Assembly: GCA_945928335.1 (NCBI GenBank)
Contig: CAMENK010000048.1
Span: forward strand, 1-5,548
Length of the DNA: 5,548 bases
Origin: an uncultured Bacillota bacterium
GTDB lineage: Bacteria > Bacillota_I > Bacilli_A > RF39 > UBA660
Reading direction: 5' to 3'
The position numbers and the translations under genes are program-made. Within the stretch, counting starts at the first letter, position 1. Every line of letters starts with the position of its first letter. Under the pieces are notes generated by a model, which saw nothing but the letters and a program-made list of their open reading frames with translations, was not told the DNA's origin and did not search any database. Of the stretch, positions 1-5,548 are shown one piece after another.

Positions 1-959
1 ATAGAAGAACTATGTATAAAACATTGGGATATCAAGATTTTTATGCAATGGATTCGTTTGTAGTTCCAGAGGATAGGGATGATCCTAATTATATAGGACT
101 AGGGCTTAGTGATAAAAGTTTTTTTGCTCAATCTATATCAATATTAAATAATATTAAAAATAATAATGATAAATTTATGGGCACTATGATTACTTTAAGC
201 AACCATACTCCATTTAATGATGTTACTAAGTATGGAAATCTAGACTTTAGTGTTACTTATAGTAAAGATACAGGAGAAGTTGATAGTAAAGGTAATCCTG
301 TTTATGAAGAAGTTACAATACCTTATTTAGAAGATACTGAGATGGGTAATTATCTTAAAAGTGCTCATTATGCTGATGAAGCTTTAGGGGAGTTTTTTGA
401 GAGTATTTTAGAAAATAATTTAGATGAAGATACTGTATTTATTTTGTATGGTGATCATGAAAGTAAGTTAGGTAAAAAGAATTTAAATTTATTATATAAT
501 TATGATATTTATACTGAAAGCATTAAGGATGAAAATGATCCTACTTATATTAGTTTAGATAATTATCAATATGAATTATTAACAAATACACCACTTATTA
601 TTTGGACTAGTGATAAAAATTTACAGGCTGAAATTACTGATGTAATGGGTATGTGGGACGTTTTGCCAACTGTTGCAAATATGTTTGGATTAGACTATAA
701 TTATGCATTAGGAAATGATATTTTTAGTAGTAAAGAAAAAATTGTTGTTTTTCCTAATGGTAATATTCTTACTAATAAAGTGTATTATAGTAATTTAAAA
801 GATGAATATATATCACTTAATAATGAACCTATAGATACTGATTATATTGAGCAAATTAAAGATTATGCAGATAAGAGATTAGAAGTTAGTAAGGGTATAG
901 TTGTTTATGATTTAATAAAGAATGAAAGGGATAATTTAAAAAAGGTGATGAGTAAATGA
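1..959 (+). CDS. ltaS: Lipoteichoic acid synthase family protein (LtaS-type), 5' end missing
   Basis: This is the C-terminal part of an extracellular LtaS-type sulfatase-fold enzyme, a family that transfers glycerol-phosphate from phosphatidylglycerol to build lipoteichoic acid. The frame is open to the left edge (first full codon at 3), so the ATG at 12 is internal, not a start. Residues counted from that Met: GLGLSDKSFF near 29-38; NHTPF at 64-68, whose His matches the substrate-binding His of S. aureus LtaS; ADEALGEFF at 121-129; YGDH at 146-149, whose Asp-His match metal ligands; and a WDVLPT sulfatase-like segment near 218. The N-terminal membrane helices and the catalytic Thr would lie upstream of the window. 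By remembered alignment, the first Arg codon corresponds to about residue 356 of the S. aureus protein. Residues 80-112 look like an insert relative to that protein. The stop overlaps the next start (ATGA). The family is clear. True LTA synthase versus a related primase or another phosphoglycerol transferase cannot be decided from this part. Confidence 0.9.
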   Translation, partial: RRTMYKTLGYQDFYAMDSFVVPEDRDDPNYIGLGLSDKSFFAQSISILNNIKNNNDKFMGTMITLSNHTPFNDVTKYGNLDFSVTYSKDTGEVDSKGNPVYEEVTIPYLEDTEMGNYLKSAHYADEALGEFFESILENNLDEDTVFILYGDHESKLGKKNLNLLYNYDIYTESIKDENDPTYISLDNYQYELLTNTPLIIWTSDKNLQAEITDVMGMWDVLPTVANMFGLDYNYALGNDIFSSKEKIVVFPNGNILTNKVYYSNLKDEYISLNNEPIDTDYIEQIKDYADKRLEVSKGIVVYDLIKNERDNLKKVMSK

Positions 960-1594
960 AAAGAGTATTGAATAAAAATAAATTATTTTATTTTATTATA
1001 ACTATTTTGTTATTTATATGTTTTGTTATAGTTGGTATAAAAGCTTATAAAGAGTTTTGGGGTAATAAAGAACCAGAAACTACTAAACCTAAAGAACTTG
1101 ACAGTATTAGTTTATATGGTTATACTTTAGATGAATTAGATTCTTCTTTATACAAAGAATATTTTAATGAATTAAAGTCTATATTAAATGAAGAAGAAGT
1201 TAATTTTGAAGATTATGCTAAGAGTGTTGTTAAGTTATTTGTAACTGATTTTTATACTTTAAGTACTAAGATAACAAGTAGTGATATTGGTGGAGTAGAG
1301 TTTATTTATCCAGATTTTGTTGATAATTTTAAGATGAATGCTGGTGATACTATTTATAATCATGTTAAGAATAATGCTTATGGAGATAGAGTTCAAGATT
1401 TGCCTACTGTGAAGAGTGTTACAATAGGAAATGCTATACCTATTACATATACTTATGCTGAAGAAGAATATAATGCATATAGAGTTGATGCGACTTGGGA
1501 TTATGAAGTAGATTTAGGATTTGAAAATAGTGGTGAATTTTATTTAATTAAGCATGATAGCAAACTTTATATTGTTGAAAAGACAGGGGAGTAA
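956..1594 (+). CDS. Single-pass membrane protein of unknown function with an extracytoplasmic domain
   Basis: I do not recognise a named family. The 212-residue product has a short basic N-terminus (KRVLNKNK), then one hydrophobic helix at about 10-30, a Pro/Lys/Glu-rich linker at about 37-48, and a polar, acidic and aromatic-rich domain at about 50-212. The basic start suggests a type II anchor with the C-terminal domain outside the cell. There is no lipobox Cys. The helix-rich first half followed by alternating beta-like strands (about 150-209) resembles NTF2-like or TcpC-like accessory domains, but that is only an impression. The start is supported by AAGGTGAT at 942-949, six bases upstream, and by the ATGA overlap with the LtaS-like gene, which suggests translational coupling. 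The context suggests an envelope role, perhaps linked to the LtaS-like enzyme. It is not DivIC-like: I see no coiled coil after the helix. Confidence 0.85.
   Translation: MKRVLNKNKLFYFIITILLFICFVIVGIKAYKEFWGNKEPETTKPKELDSISLYGYTLDELDSSLYKEYFNELKSILNEEEVNFEDYAKSVVKLFVTDFYTLSTKITSSDIGGVEFIYPDFVDNFKMNAGDTIYNHVKNNAYGDRVQDLPTVKSVTIGNAIPITYTYAEEEYNAYRVDATWDYEVDLGFENSGEFYLIKHDSKLYIVEKTGE
1585..1591 (+). promoter_or_regulatory. Ribosome binding site that sets the tilS start
   Basis: AGGGGAG lies four bases upstream of the ATG at 1596, inside the last codons of the preceding gene. It favours 1596 over the in-frame ATG at 1554. The 1554 start lacks a Shine-Dalgarno site and would add 14 residues (MIANFILLKRQGSK) not expected in front of the TilS PP-loop domain. 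Spacing is slightly short but workable. Confidence 0.7.
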
Positions 1595-1595
1595 G

Positions 1596-2921
1596 ATGGA
1601 GGAAGTTTATAATTATTTATTAAATGATGTAGGTATTAGACATAGAGATACATTGTGTATTGGTGTTAGTGGAGGGCCAGATTCTATGGCTCTTTTAGAC
1701 TTAACTATGAAATTAAAAAAAGAATTAGATTTAGTTTTAGTAGTAGCACATGTAAATCATAACGTTAGAGAAGAGAGTAAAGAAGAGGAAGCATATCTTA
1801 GAGATTTTTGCAAAGAAAATGGTTTGCATTTTGAATGTTATAGGATAGAACATTATGGAGATGATAATTTTCATAATGAAGCAAGAACTATAAGATATAA
1901 TTTCTTTGATCAAGTATGTAAGGATTATAATGCTAAATTTCTTTTGACAGCCCATCATGGTGATGATTTAATAGAAACTATACTAATGAGAATAGTAAGA
2001 GGTTCTACTTTAAAAGGTTATAGTGGTTTTAGTAGAGTTGTAGAAAAAGAAGATTATACAATTTTAAGGCCTTTAATTACTGTTACTAAGGAAGATTTAA
2101 CTAATTATTGTGAAAATAATAATATTAAATATTTTATTGATAAGTCTAATTTAAAAGATGTATATACTAGAAATAGGTATAGAAAATATATATTACCATT
2201 TTTAAAAGATGAGGATAAAATGGTACATGAGAAGTTTTTGAAGTTTAGTGAAACTTTAATGGAATATAATAATTATATAGAAAGAGAAATGAATTTAGTT
2301 ATAAATAAAGTTTTTAAAAATGGAGTTTTAGATATTCCTAGATTTAAGGAATTAGATCATTTAATACAAACTAAGATAATTTCTAGTATTTTAGAGAAAA
2401 TTTATGGTGATGATTTACTTATTATTACTAATACTCATGTTAATTTAATATTTAATTTAATAAATAGTTATAAGCCTAATAGTGTAGTGCATTTACCTAA
2501 TAATGTTAAAGCCATTAAGAGTTATAATGAGTTAACTTTTGCTTTTATGGATGAAGTTGATGATAAATATGAGATTGAACTTAATGAAATAGTTAATTTG
2601 CCCAATGGGAAAATTATAGAGAAAGTTAATGATTCAGATGATACTAGTAATTTTGTTACTAGGCTTAATAGTAAAGAGATTAGTTTACCTTTATATGTTA
2701 GAACTAGAAGAAATGGGGATAAAATGATAGTTAAAGGTATGAATGGTCATAAGAAGGTTAATGATATTTTTATAGATAGTAAGATTGTTAGTAAAGATAG
2801 AAATGTTTGGCCTGTGATTGTTGATTCAGAAGAAAGGGTTATTTGGGTACCAGGTTTAAAAAAAAGTAAATTTGATAAGGAAATTTGTCAAGAATATGAT
2901 ATAATACTTAAGTATAGTTAG
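1596..2921 (+). CDS. tilS: tRNA(Ile)-lysidine synthase TilS
   Basis: TilS is a cytoplasmic enzyme that uses ATP and lysine to convert C34 of the CAU-anticodon tRNA-Ile to lysidine, so that it reads AUA and is charged with Ile. With the start at 1596 the protein has 441 residues, near the usual length for Bacillota. Visible motifs: the PP-loop SGGPDS at 25-30; AHVNHNVRE at 51-59; NEARTIRYNFF at 94-104; TAHHGDDLIET at 118-128 followed by RGSTLKGYSG; RPL at 158-160; and IDKSN then RNRYR at 181-195. These make up the N-terminal catalytic domain. The C-terminal domain carries RTRRNGDKM at 369-377, GHKKVNDIFID at 384-394, and WVPGLKKSKF near 417-426. It starts one base after the preceding stop and is followed 15 bases after its own stop by ftsH. 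In B. subtilis hprT lies between tilS and ftsH; here it does not. All key motifs look intact. Confidence 0.97.
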   Translation: MEEVYNYLLNDVGIRHRDTLCIGVSGGPDSMALLDLTMKLKKELDLVLVVAHVNHNVREESKEEEAYLRDFCKENGLHFECYRIEHYGDDNFHNEARTIRYNFFDQVCKDYNAKFLLTAHHGDDLIETILMRIVRGSTLKGYSGFSRVVEKEDYTILRPLITVTKEDLTNYCENNNIKYFIDKSNLKDVYTRNRYRKYILPFLKDEDKMVHEKFLKFSETLMEYNNYIEREMNLVINKVFKNGVLDIPRFKELDHLIQTKIISSILEKIYGDDLLIITNTHVNLIFNLINSYKPNSVVHLPNNVKAIKSYNELTFAFMDEVDDKYEIELNEIVNLPNGKIIEKVNDSDDTSNFVTRLNSKEISLPLYVRTRRNGDKMIVKGMNGHKKVNDIFIDSKIVSKDRNVWPVIVDSEERVIWVPGLKKSKFDKEICQEYDIILKYS

Positions 2922-2936
2922 TGAAAGGAGAAATAT

Positions 2937-4826
2937 ATGAAAAAAAATAATAATGTTATTAAGAGTTTTACACCTTATTTATTACTTATTATAGTTATAT
3001 TAATTACTTATTATATATTTAATTTAAATAATGTTAAAATAAATGAATTAACTTATAATGAGTTTCTTACTAATTTAGAAAAAGAAACTGTTGAAGAATT
3101 GGAAATCACACCAAAAAGTAGGGATAGTGTTTATCTTTTAACTGGAAAATTGGAGGGTTATAAGGAAAATGAAACATTTGAGTTAACTGTTCCTTTAACT
3201 GATAGTGTTATTGAAAAAATATTAGATGAAAGTAATACTCAACAATTGAATGTAGTTATAAACAAAGATCCAGGAAGTGTCAGTTGGTTAAGTATTATTC
3301 TAGAGTTTGTACCAATTCTTATTATTGGTGGACTTACTGTTTATATGATAAAGATGATGGTAGGTAATGGAAAAGGTGGAACATTAGATTTTGGTAGAAG
3401 TAGAGCTAAGTTAAATCAAGAGGGTGGTAAAACTACTTTTAAGGATGTAGCTGGTCTTAATGAAGAGAAAGAAGAAGTTAAAGAACTTATTGATTTCTTA
3501 AAAAATCCTAAAAAATTCCAAAAGTTAGGAGCTAGAATTCCTAAAGGAGTTCTTTTAGTAGGGCCTCCAGGAACTGGTAAAACTTTACTTGCTAAAGCAG
3601 TAGCAGGAGAAGCAAAAGTACCATTTTATTATATAAGTGGTAGTGACTTTGTTGAATTATTTGTTGGTGTTGGTGCAAGCCGTGTAAGAGATATGTTTAA
3701 ACAAGCTAAACAAACAGCTCCATGTTTAATCTTTATTGATGAAATAGATGCTGTTGGGCGTCAAAGAGGTACTGGTTTAGGTGGAGGACATGATGAAAGA
3801 GAACAAACTTTAAACCAATTACTTACTGAAATGGATGGTTTTGGCGCTAATGAAGGTATTATTATTATAGCAGCAACAAATAGACCTGATGTTCTTGATC
3901 CAGCTTTATTAAGACCTGGTAGATTTGATAGACAAGTTACTGTTAATTTGCCAGATGTTAGAGAAAGAGAAGCTATTTTAAATGTTCATGCTAAGGGTAA
4001 GATATTAGATGAAAATGTTAAATTAAAGGCAATAGCTGAGAGAACTCCTGGTTATAGTGGAGCTGATTTGGAAAATTTATTAAATGAAGCGGCTTTACTT
4101 GCAGTTAGAAGAAATAAAAATGCTATTGGTATGGATGAAATAGATGAAGCTAGTGATAGGGTTCTTATGGGACCTGCTAAAGTTAGTAGGAAAGTTACTG
4201 ATTATGAAAAGAATATAGTAGCTTATCATGAAAGTGGACATGCTGTTTTAGGTATTGAACTTCCAAATGGTGAAGAAGTTCATAAGATAACAATTATTCC
4301 TAGAGGTATGGCTGGTGGTTATACTCAAATGCTTCCTAAGGAAGAAAGAACTTTAGTAGCAACTAAAGACGAATTATTACAAAGAATTACAAGTTATTTA
4401 GGTGGTAGAGTAAGTGAAGAACTATTCTGTGGAGAAATTAGTACTGGTGCTTCTGATGACTTTAAAAGGGCAACTCAGATTGCTAGAAGTATGGTTACTG
4501 AATATGGTATGAGTGATTTGGGACCTGTTCAATTTGAACATAAAAGTGGAGAAGTATTCTTAGGTAGAGATTATACTAATAGTTCTAAAAATTATTCTGA
4601 TACTGTTGCTTTAGAAATAGATAAAGAAGTTAGGAAAATAATAGATGAGTGTTATAAAAATGCTAAAGATATTTTAACTAAAAATGAAGGATTAGTTCAT
4701 GCACTTGCAAAAACTTTATATGAAAAAGAAACTATTACTAAAGAAGAAATAGAAGAAGTAGTTAAAGAATATAATAGTTCTAAAAAAACTAAAAAAAGTA
4801 ATAAAGAAGATAAGGTTGAAGAGTAG
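2937..4826 (+). CDS. ftsH: ATP-dependent zinc metalloprotease FtsH
   Basis: FtsH is a membrane-anchored hexameric AAA+ protease that extracts and degrades misfolded membrane proteins and selected cytosolic regulators. At 629 residues it is of normal length. In order: membrane helix 1 at about 13-30; a small extracytoplasmic domain at about 31-115; helix 2 at about 117-141; Walker A GPPGTGKT at 209-216; pore loop FVGVG at 242-246; Walker B LIFIDE at 264-269; second region of homology with AATNRPD near 312-318 and arginine fingers R326 and R329; zinc site HESGH at 431-435; and the probable third zinc ligand D508 in TGASDDFKRAT. The tail (about 612-629) is Lys/Glu-rich and probably disordered. 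The start is supported by AAAGGAG at 2924-2930, six bases upstream. I see no CIRCE or CtsR heat-shock operator in the 15-base gap, so expression probably depends on the upstream operon promoter. The gene ends in a terminator hairpin. Confidence 0.98.
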   Translation: MKKNNNVIKSFTPYLLLIIVILITYYIFNLNNVKINELTYNEFLTNLEKETVEELEITPKSRDSVYLLTGKLEGYKENETFELTVPLTDSVIEKILDESNTQQLNVVINKDPGSVSWLSIILEFVPILIIGGLTVYMIKMMVGNGKGGTLDFGRSRAKLNQEGGKTTFKDVAGLNEEKEEVKELIDFLKNPKKFQKLGARIPKGVLLVGPPGTGKTLLAKAVAGEAKVPFYYISGSDFVELFVGVGASRVRDMFKQAKQTAPCLIFIDEIDAVGRQRGTGLGGGHDEREQTLNQLLTEMDGFGANEGIIIIAATNRPDVLDPALLRPGRFDRQVTVNLPDVREREAILNVHAKGKILDENVKLKAIAERTPGYSGADLENLLNEAALLAVRRNKNAIGMDEIDEASDRVLMGPAKVSRKVTDYEKNIVAYHESGHAVLGIELPNGEEVHKITIIPRGMAGGYTQMLPKEERTLVATKDELLQRITSYLGGRVSEELFCGEISTGASDDFKRATQIARSMVTEYGMSDLGPVQFEHKSGEVFLGRDYTNSSKNYSDTVALEIDKEVRKIIDECYKNAKDILTKNEGLVHALAKTLYEKETITKEEIEEVVKEYNSSKKTKKSNKEDKVEE

Positions 4827-4840
4827 TCTTTAACCTTTTT
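4812..4840 (+). terminator. Rho-independent terminator overlapping the ftsH stop codon
   Basis: Bases 4812-4822 (AAGGTTGAAGA) pair with 4827-4837 (TCTTTAACCTT) as an 11-bp stem with one G-U pair. The loop is GTAG, and the T-run 4836-4840 and a T-rich stretch follow. The TAG stop of ftsH (4824-4826) sits in the loop, so the left arm encodes the last residues of FtsH. It probably ends the LtaS-like/tilS/ftsH transcript. Confidence 0.85.
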
Positions 4841-4869
4841 ATTATATTATTTACTAAATTGTTATTTTT

Positions 4870-4887
4870 AATATTAATGTTAATATT
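4870..4887. repeat. Perfect 8-bp inverted repeat, 2-base centre
   Basis: AATATTAA (4870-4877), TG, TTAATATT (4880-4887) is a perfect dyad made only of A and T in the arms. It could be an operator or simply chance in very AT-rich DNA. As RNA it would form only a weak hairpin with an impractically small loop, so a DNA-level role is the likelier one if it has any. Confidence 0.5.
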
Positions 4888-4900
4888 TGTTATATTACTT

Positions 4901-4916
4901 ATATAAAAATTTATAT
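4901..4916. repeat. Perfect 7-bp inverted repeat, 2-base centre
   Basis: ATATAAA (4901-4907), AA, TTTATAT (4910-4916) is a second AT-only dyad. Its centre lies 30 bp from that of the dyad at 4870-4887, close to three helical turns. It sits upstream of the putative parA promoter. Chance occurrence is quite possible at this base composition. Confidence 0.45.
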
Positions 4917-4970
4917 TTTGAATAAAGAGATAAAAACTCTATTTTTTGTCTTTTAAGTTACATTGATTTG

Positions 4971-4979
4971 TGTTAAAAT
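4971..4979 (+). promoter_or_regulatory. Putative extended -10 promoter for parA
   Basis: TG-T-TAAAAT matches an extended -10 element (TGnTATAAT) with one mismatch in the hexamer. No good -35 is present at 16-18 bp; TTTTAA at 4951-4956 is the best with a 17-bp spacer. Transcription would start near 4986, giving a leader of only about 15 bases, enough to include the GAGGT ribosome binding site at 4991-4995. Confidence 0.5.
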
Positions 4980-5001
4980 TATTACATAGCGAGGTAGTAT
5001 T

Positions 5002-5548
5002 ATGGGAAAGGTTATATCACTAGTTAATCAAAAAGGTGGGGTAGGCAAAACAACGACAAGTATTAACTTGAGTAGTGCTTTAGGACACTTAGGTAAAAAA
5101 GTATTACTCATAGATCTGGATCCTCAAAGCAACAGTACTACTGGCTTAGGACTTAATAAAGCAAATATAAATAAAAGTATATATGATGTTATTACTCATA
5201 CATGCGATATTAAAGATGCTATTATTAAAACTAAGTTTAAGAATTTAAGTATAATACCTTCAATGATTTATTTGAGTGGTGCTGAGATAGAACTTATACA
5301 AATGGCTAGCAAAGAGAGTGATTTTATTATTGGTGATCAACTTAAGTTACAAATTGATAAAATAAGAGATAGATATGATTTTATACTTATTGATTGTCCA
5401 CCTGCACTTGGTGTTCTTACAACTAATGCTTTGGCTGCTAGTGATAGCGTGTTAATACCTGTACAGTGTGAATATTATTCATTAGAAGGTGTTACTCAAC
5501 TATTAAATACAATTTTACTTACACAAAGTAAAATAAATCCTAAACTTG
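5002..5548 (+). CDS. parA: ParA/Soj-family partition ATPase, 3' end missing
   Basis: This is a Walker-type ATPase of the ParA/Soj (MinD-like) family. Such proteins bind DNA nonspecifically as ATP dimers, act with ParB/Spo0J in origin segregation and, in B. subtilis, modulate DnaA. The 182 codons visible cover most of a typical protein of about 250-260 residues; the frame is open at the right edge. Motifs: deviant Walker A KGGVGKTT at 11-18, with both the signature Lys11 and Lys16; the A' segment LLIDLDPQSNST at 35-46; and the Walker B region FILIDCPPALG at 127-137, followed by the PVQCEYYSLEG segment at 153-163. The ATG at 5002 is preceded by GAGGT (4991-4995) at six bases' spacing. It has its own probable promoter and follows the ftsH terminator, so it starts a new transcription unit, expected to continue into parB. 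Chromosomal Soj is more likely than a plasmid ParA, given the housekeeping neighbours and lack of an N-terminal HTH extension. Confidence 0.95.
   Translation, partial: MGKVISLVNQKGGVGKTTTSINLSSALGHLGKKVLLIDLDPQSNSTTGLGLNKANINKSIYDVITHTCDIKDAIIKTKFKNLSIIPSMIYLSGAEIELIQMASKESDFIIGDQLKLQIDKIRDRYDFILIDCPPALGVLTTNALAASDSVLIPVQCEYYSLEGVTQLLNTILLTQSKINPKL

Larger units (their letters stand above)
4841..4970. other. AT-rich intergenic spacer with no gene seen
   Basis: Between the ftsH terminator and the parA promoter region the sequence is almost entirely A and T. I find no coding frame with a ribosome binding site, no RNA gene and no parS-like GTTTCAC motif. It contains two perfect AT-only inverted repeats, listed separately, and several T-runs. 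Confidence 0.7.

Noticed and set aside
12..14. ATG at 12 as the true start of a short LtaS-like protein
   Set aside because: The frame continues open to the left edge, and the residues before and after the Met look like the interior of the LtaS catalytic domain, so the gene is cut by the window.
957..959. TGA read as Trp (Mycoplasma code)
   Set aside because: Reading through would run about 13 codons into the next frame. The ATGA overlap with a good ribosome binding site and the use of TGG for Trp throughout support TGA as a stop.
1554..1595. Upstream in-frame ATG for tilS
   Set aside because: It would overlap the preceding gene by 41 bases, has no Shine-Dalgarno site, and adds residues not expected in TilS. 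The ATG at 1596 has AGGGGAG just upstream.
1737..1958. 73-residue open frame on the minus strand inside tilS
   Set aside because: It lies wholly within the conserved PP-loop domain of TilS, has no convincing ribosome binding site, and its hydrophobic content follows from the antisense of AT-rich codons.
4887..4916. Alternative sigma-A promoter: TTGTTA at 4887 with TTATAT at 4911
   Set aside because: The -10 match is poor, such hexamers occur by chance throughout this AT-rich spacer, and the leader would be far longer than from the extended -10 at 4971.
4926..4947. Second terminator: AGAG/CTCT hairpin followed by six T
   Set aside because: The stem has only four pairs with a 7-base loop and an unpaired A before the T-run. 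It is too weak to call, and the strong terminator at 4812-4840 already explains the end of the operon.

Overview
The window is a very AT-rich stretch of a Bacillota chromosome. All recognisable genes are on the + strand, with clear Shine-Dalgarno sites and Bacilli-type gene content: a lipoteichoic acid synthase family enzyme, TilS, FtsH and a ParA/Soj ATPase. Trp is encoded by TGG, and TGA is used as a stop in an ATGA overlap. The organism therefore uses the standard bacterial code rather than the Mycoplasma code. A low-GC Bacilli or uncultured Mollicutes-related/Erysipelotrichia-like gut lineage fits, but this is inference; no species can be named.

Positions 1-4826 form one tightly packed gene cluster, probably the end of an operon. 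It holds the 3' part of an LtaS-type sulfatase-fold enzyme (1-959), a single-pass membrane protein of unknown function (956-1594), tilS (1596-2921) and ftsH (2937-4826). Junctions are a 4-nt overlap, a 1-nt gap and a 15-nt gap. A strong intrinsic terminator at 4812-4840 closes the unit, and the ftsH stop codon lies in its loop.

Positions 4841-5001 are an AT-rich intergenic region with two perfect AT-only inverted repeats, a candidate extended -10 promoter and a ribosome binding site. It leads into a parA/soj gene (5002-5548) that runs off the right edge.

The genes combine housekeeping roles: envelope polymer synthesis, tRNA-Ile lysidine formation, membrane protein quality control, and chromosome partition or replication control. 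In Bacillus subtilis both tilS-ftsH and soj-spo0J lie near the replication origin, so this window is plausibly origin-proximal. I see no mobile element, CRISPR array, RNA gene or defence system. The only truly uncharacterised gene is the small membrane protein at 956-1594.
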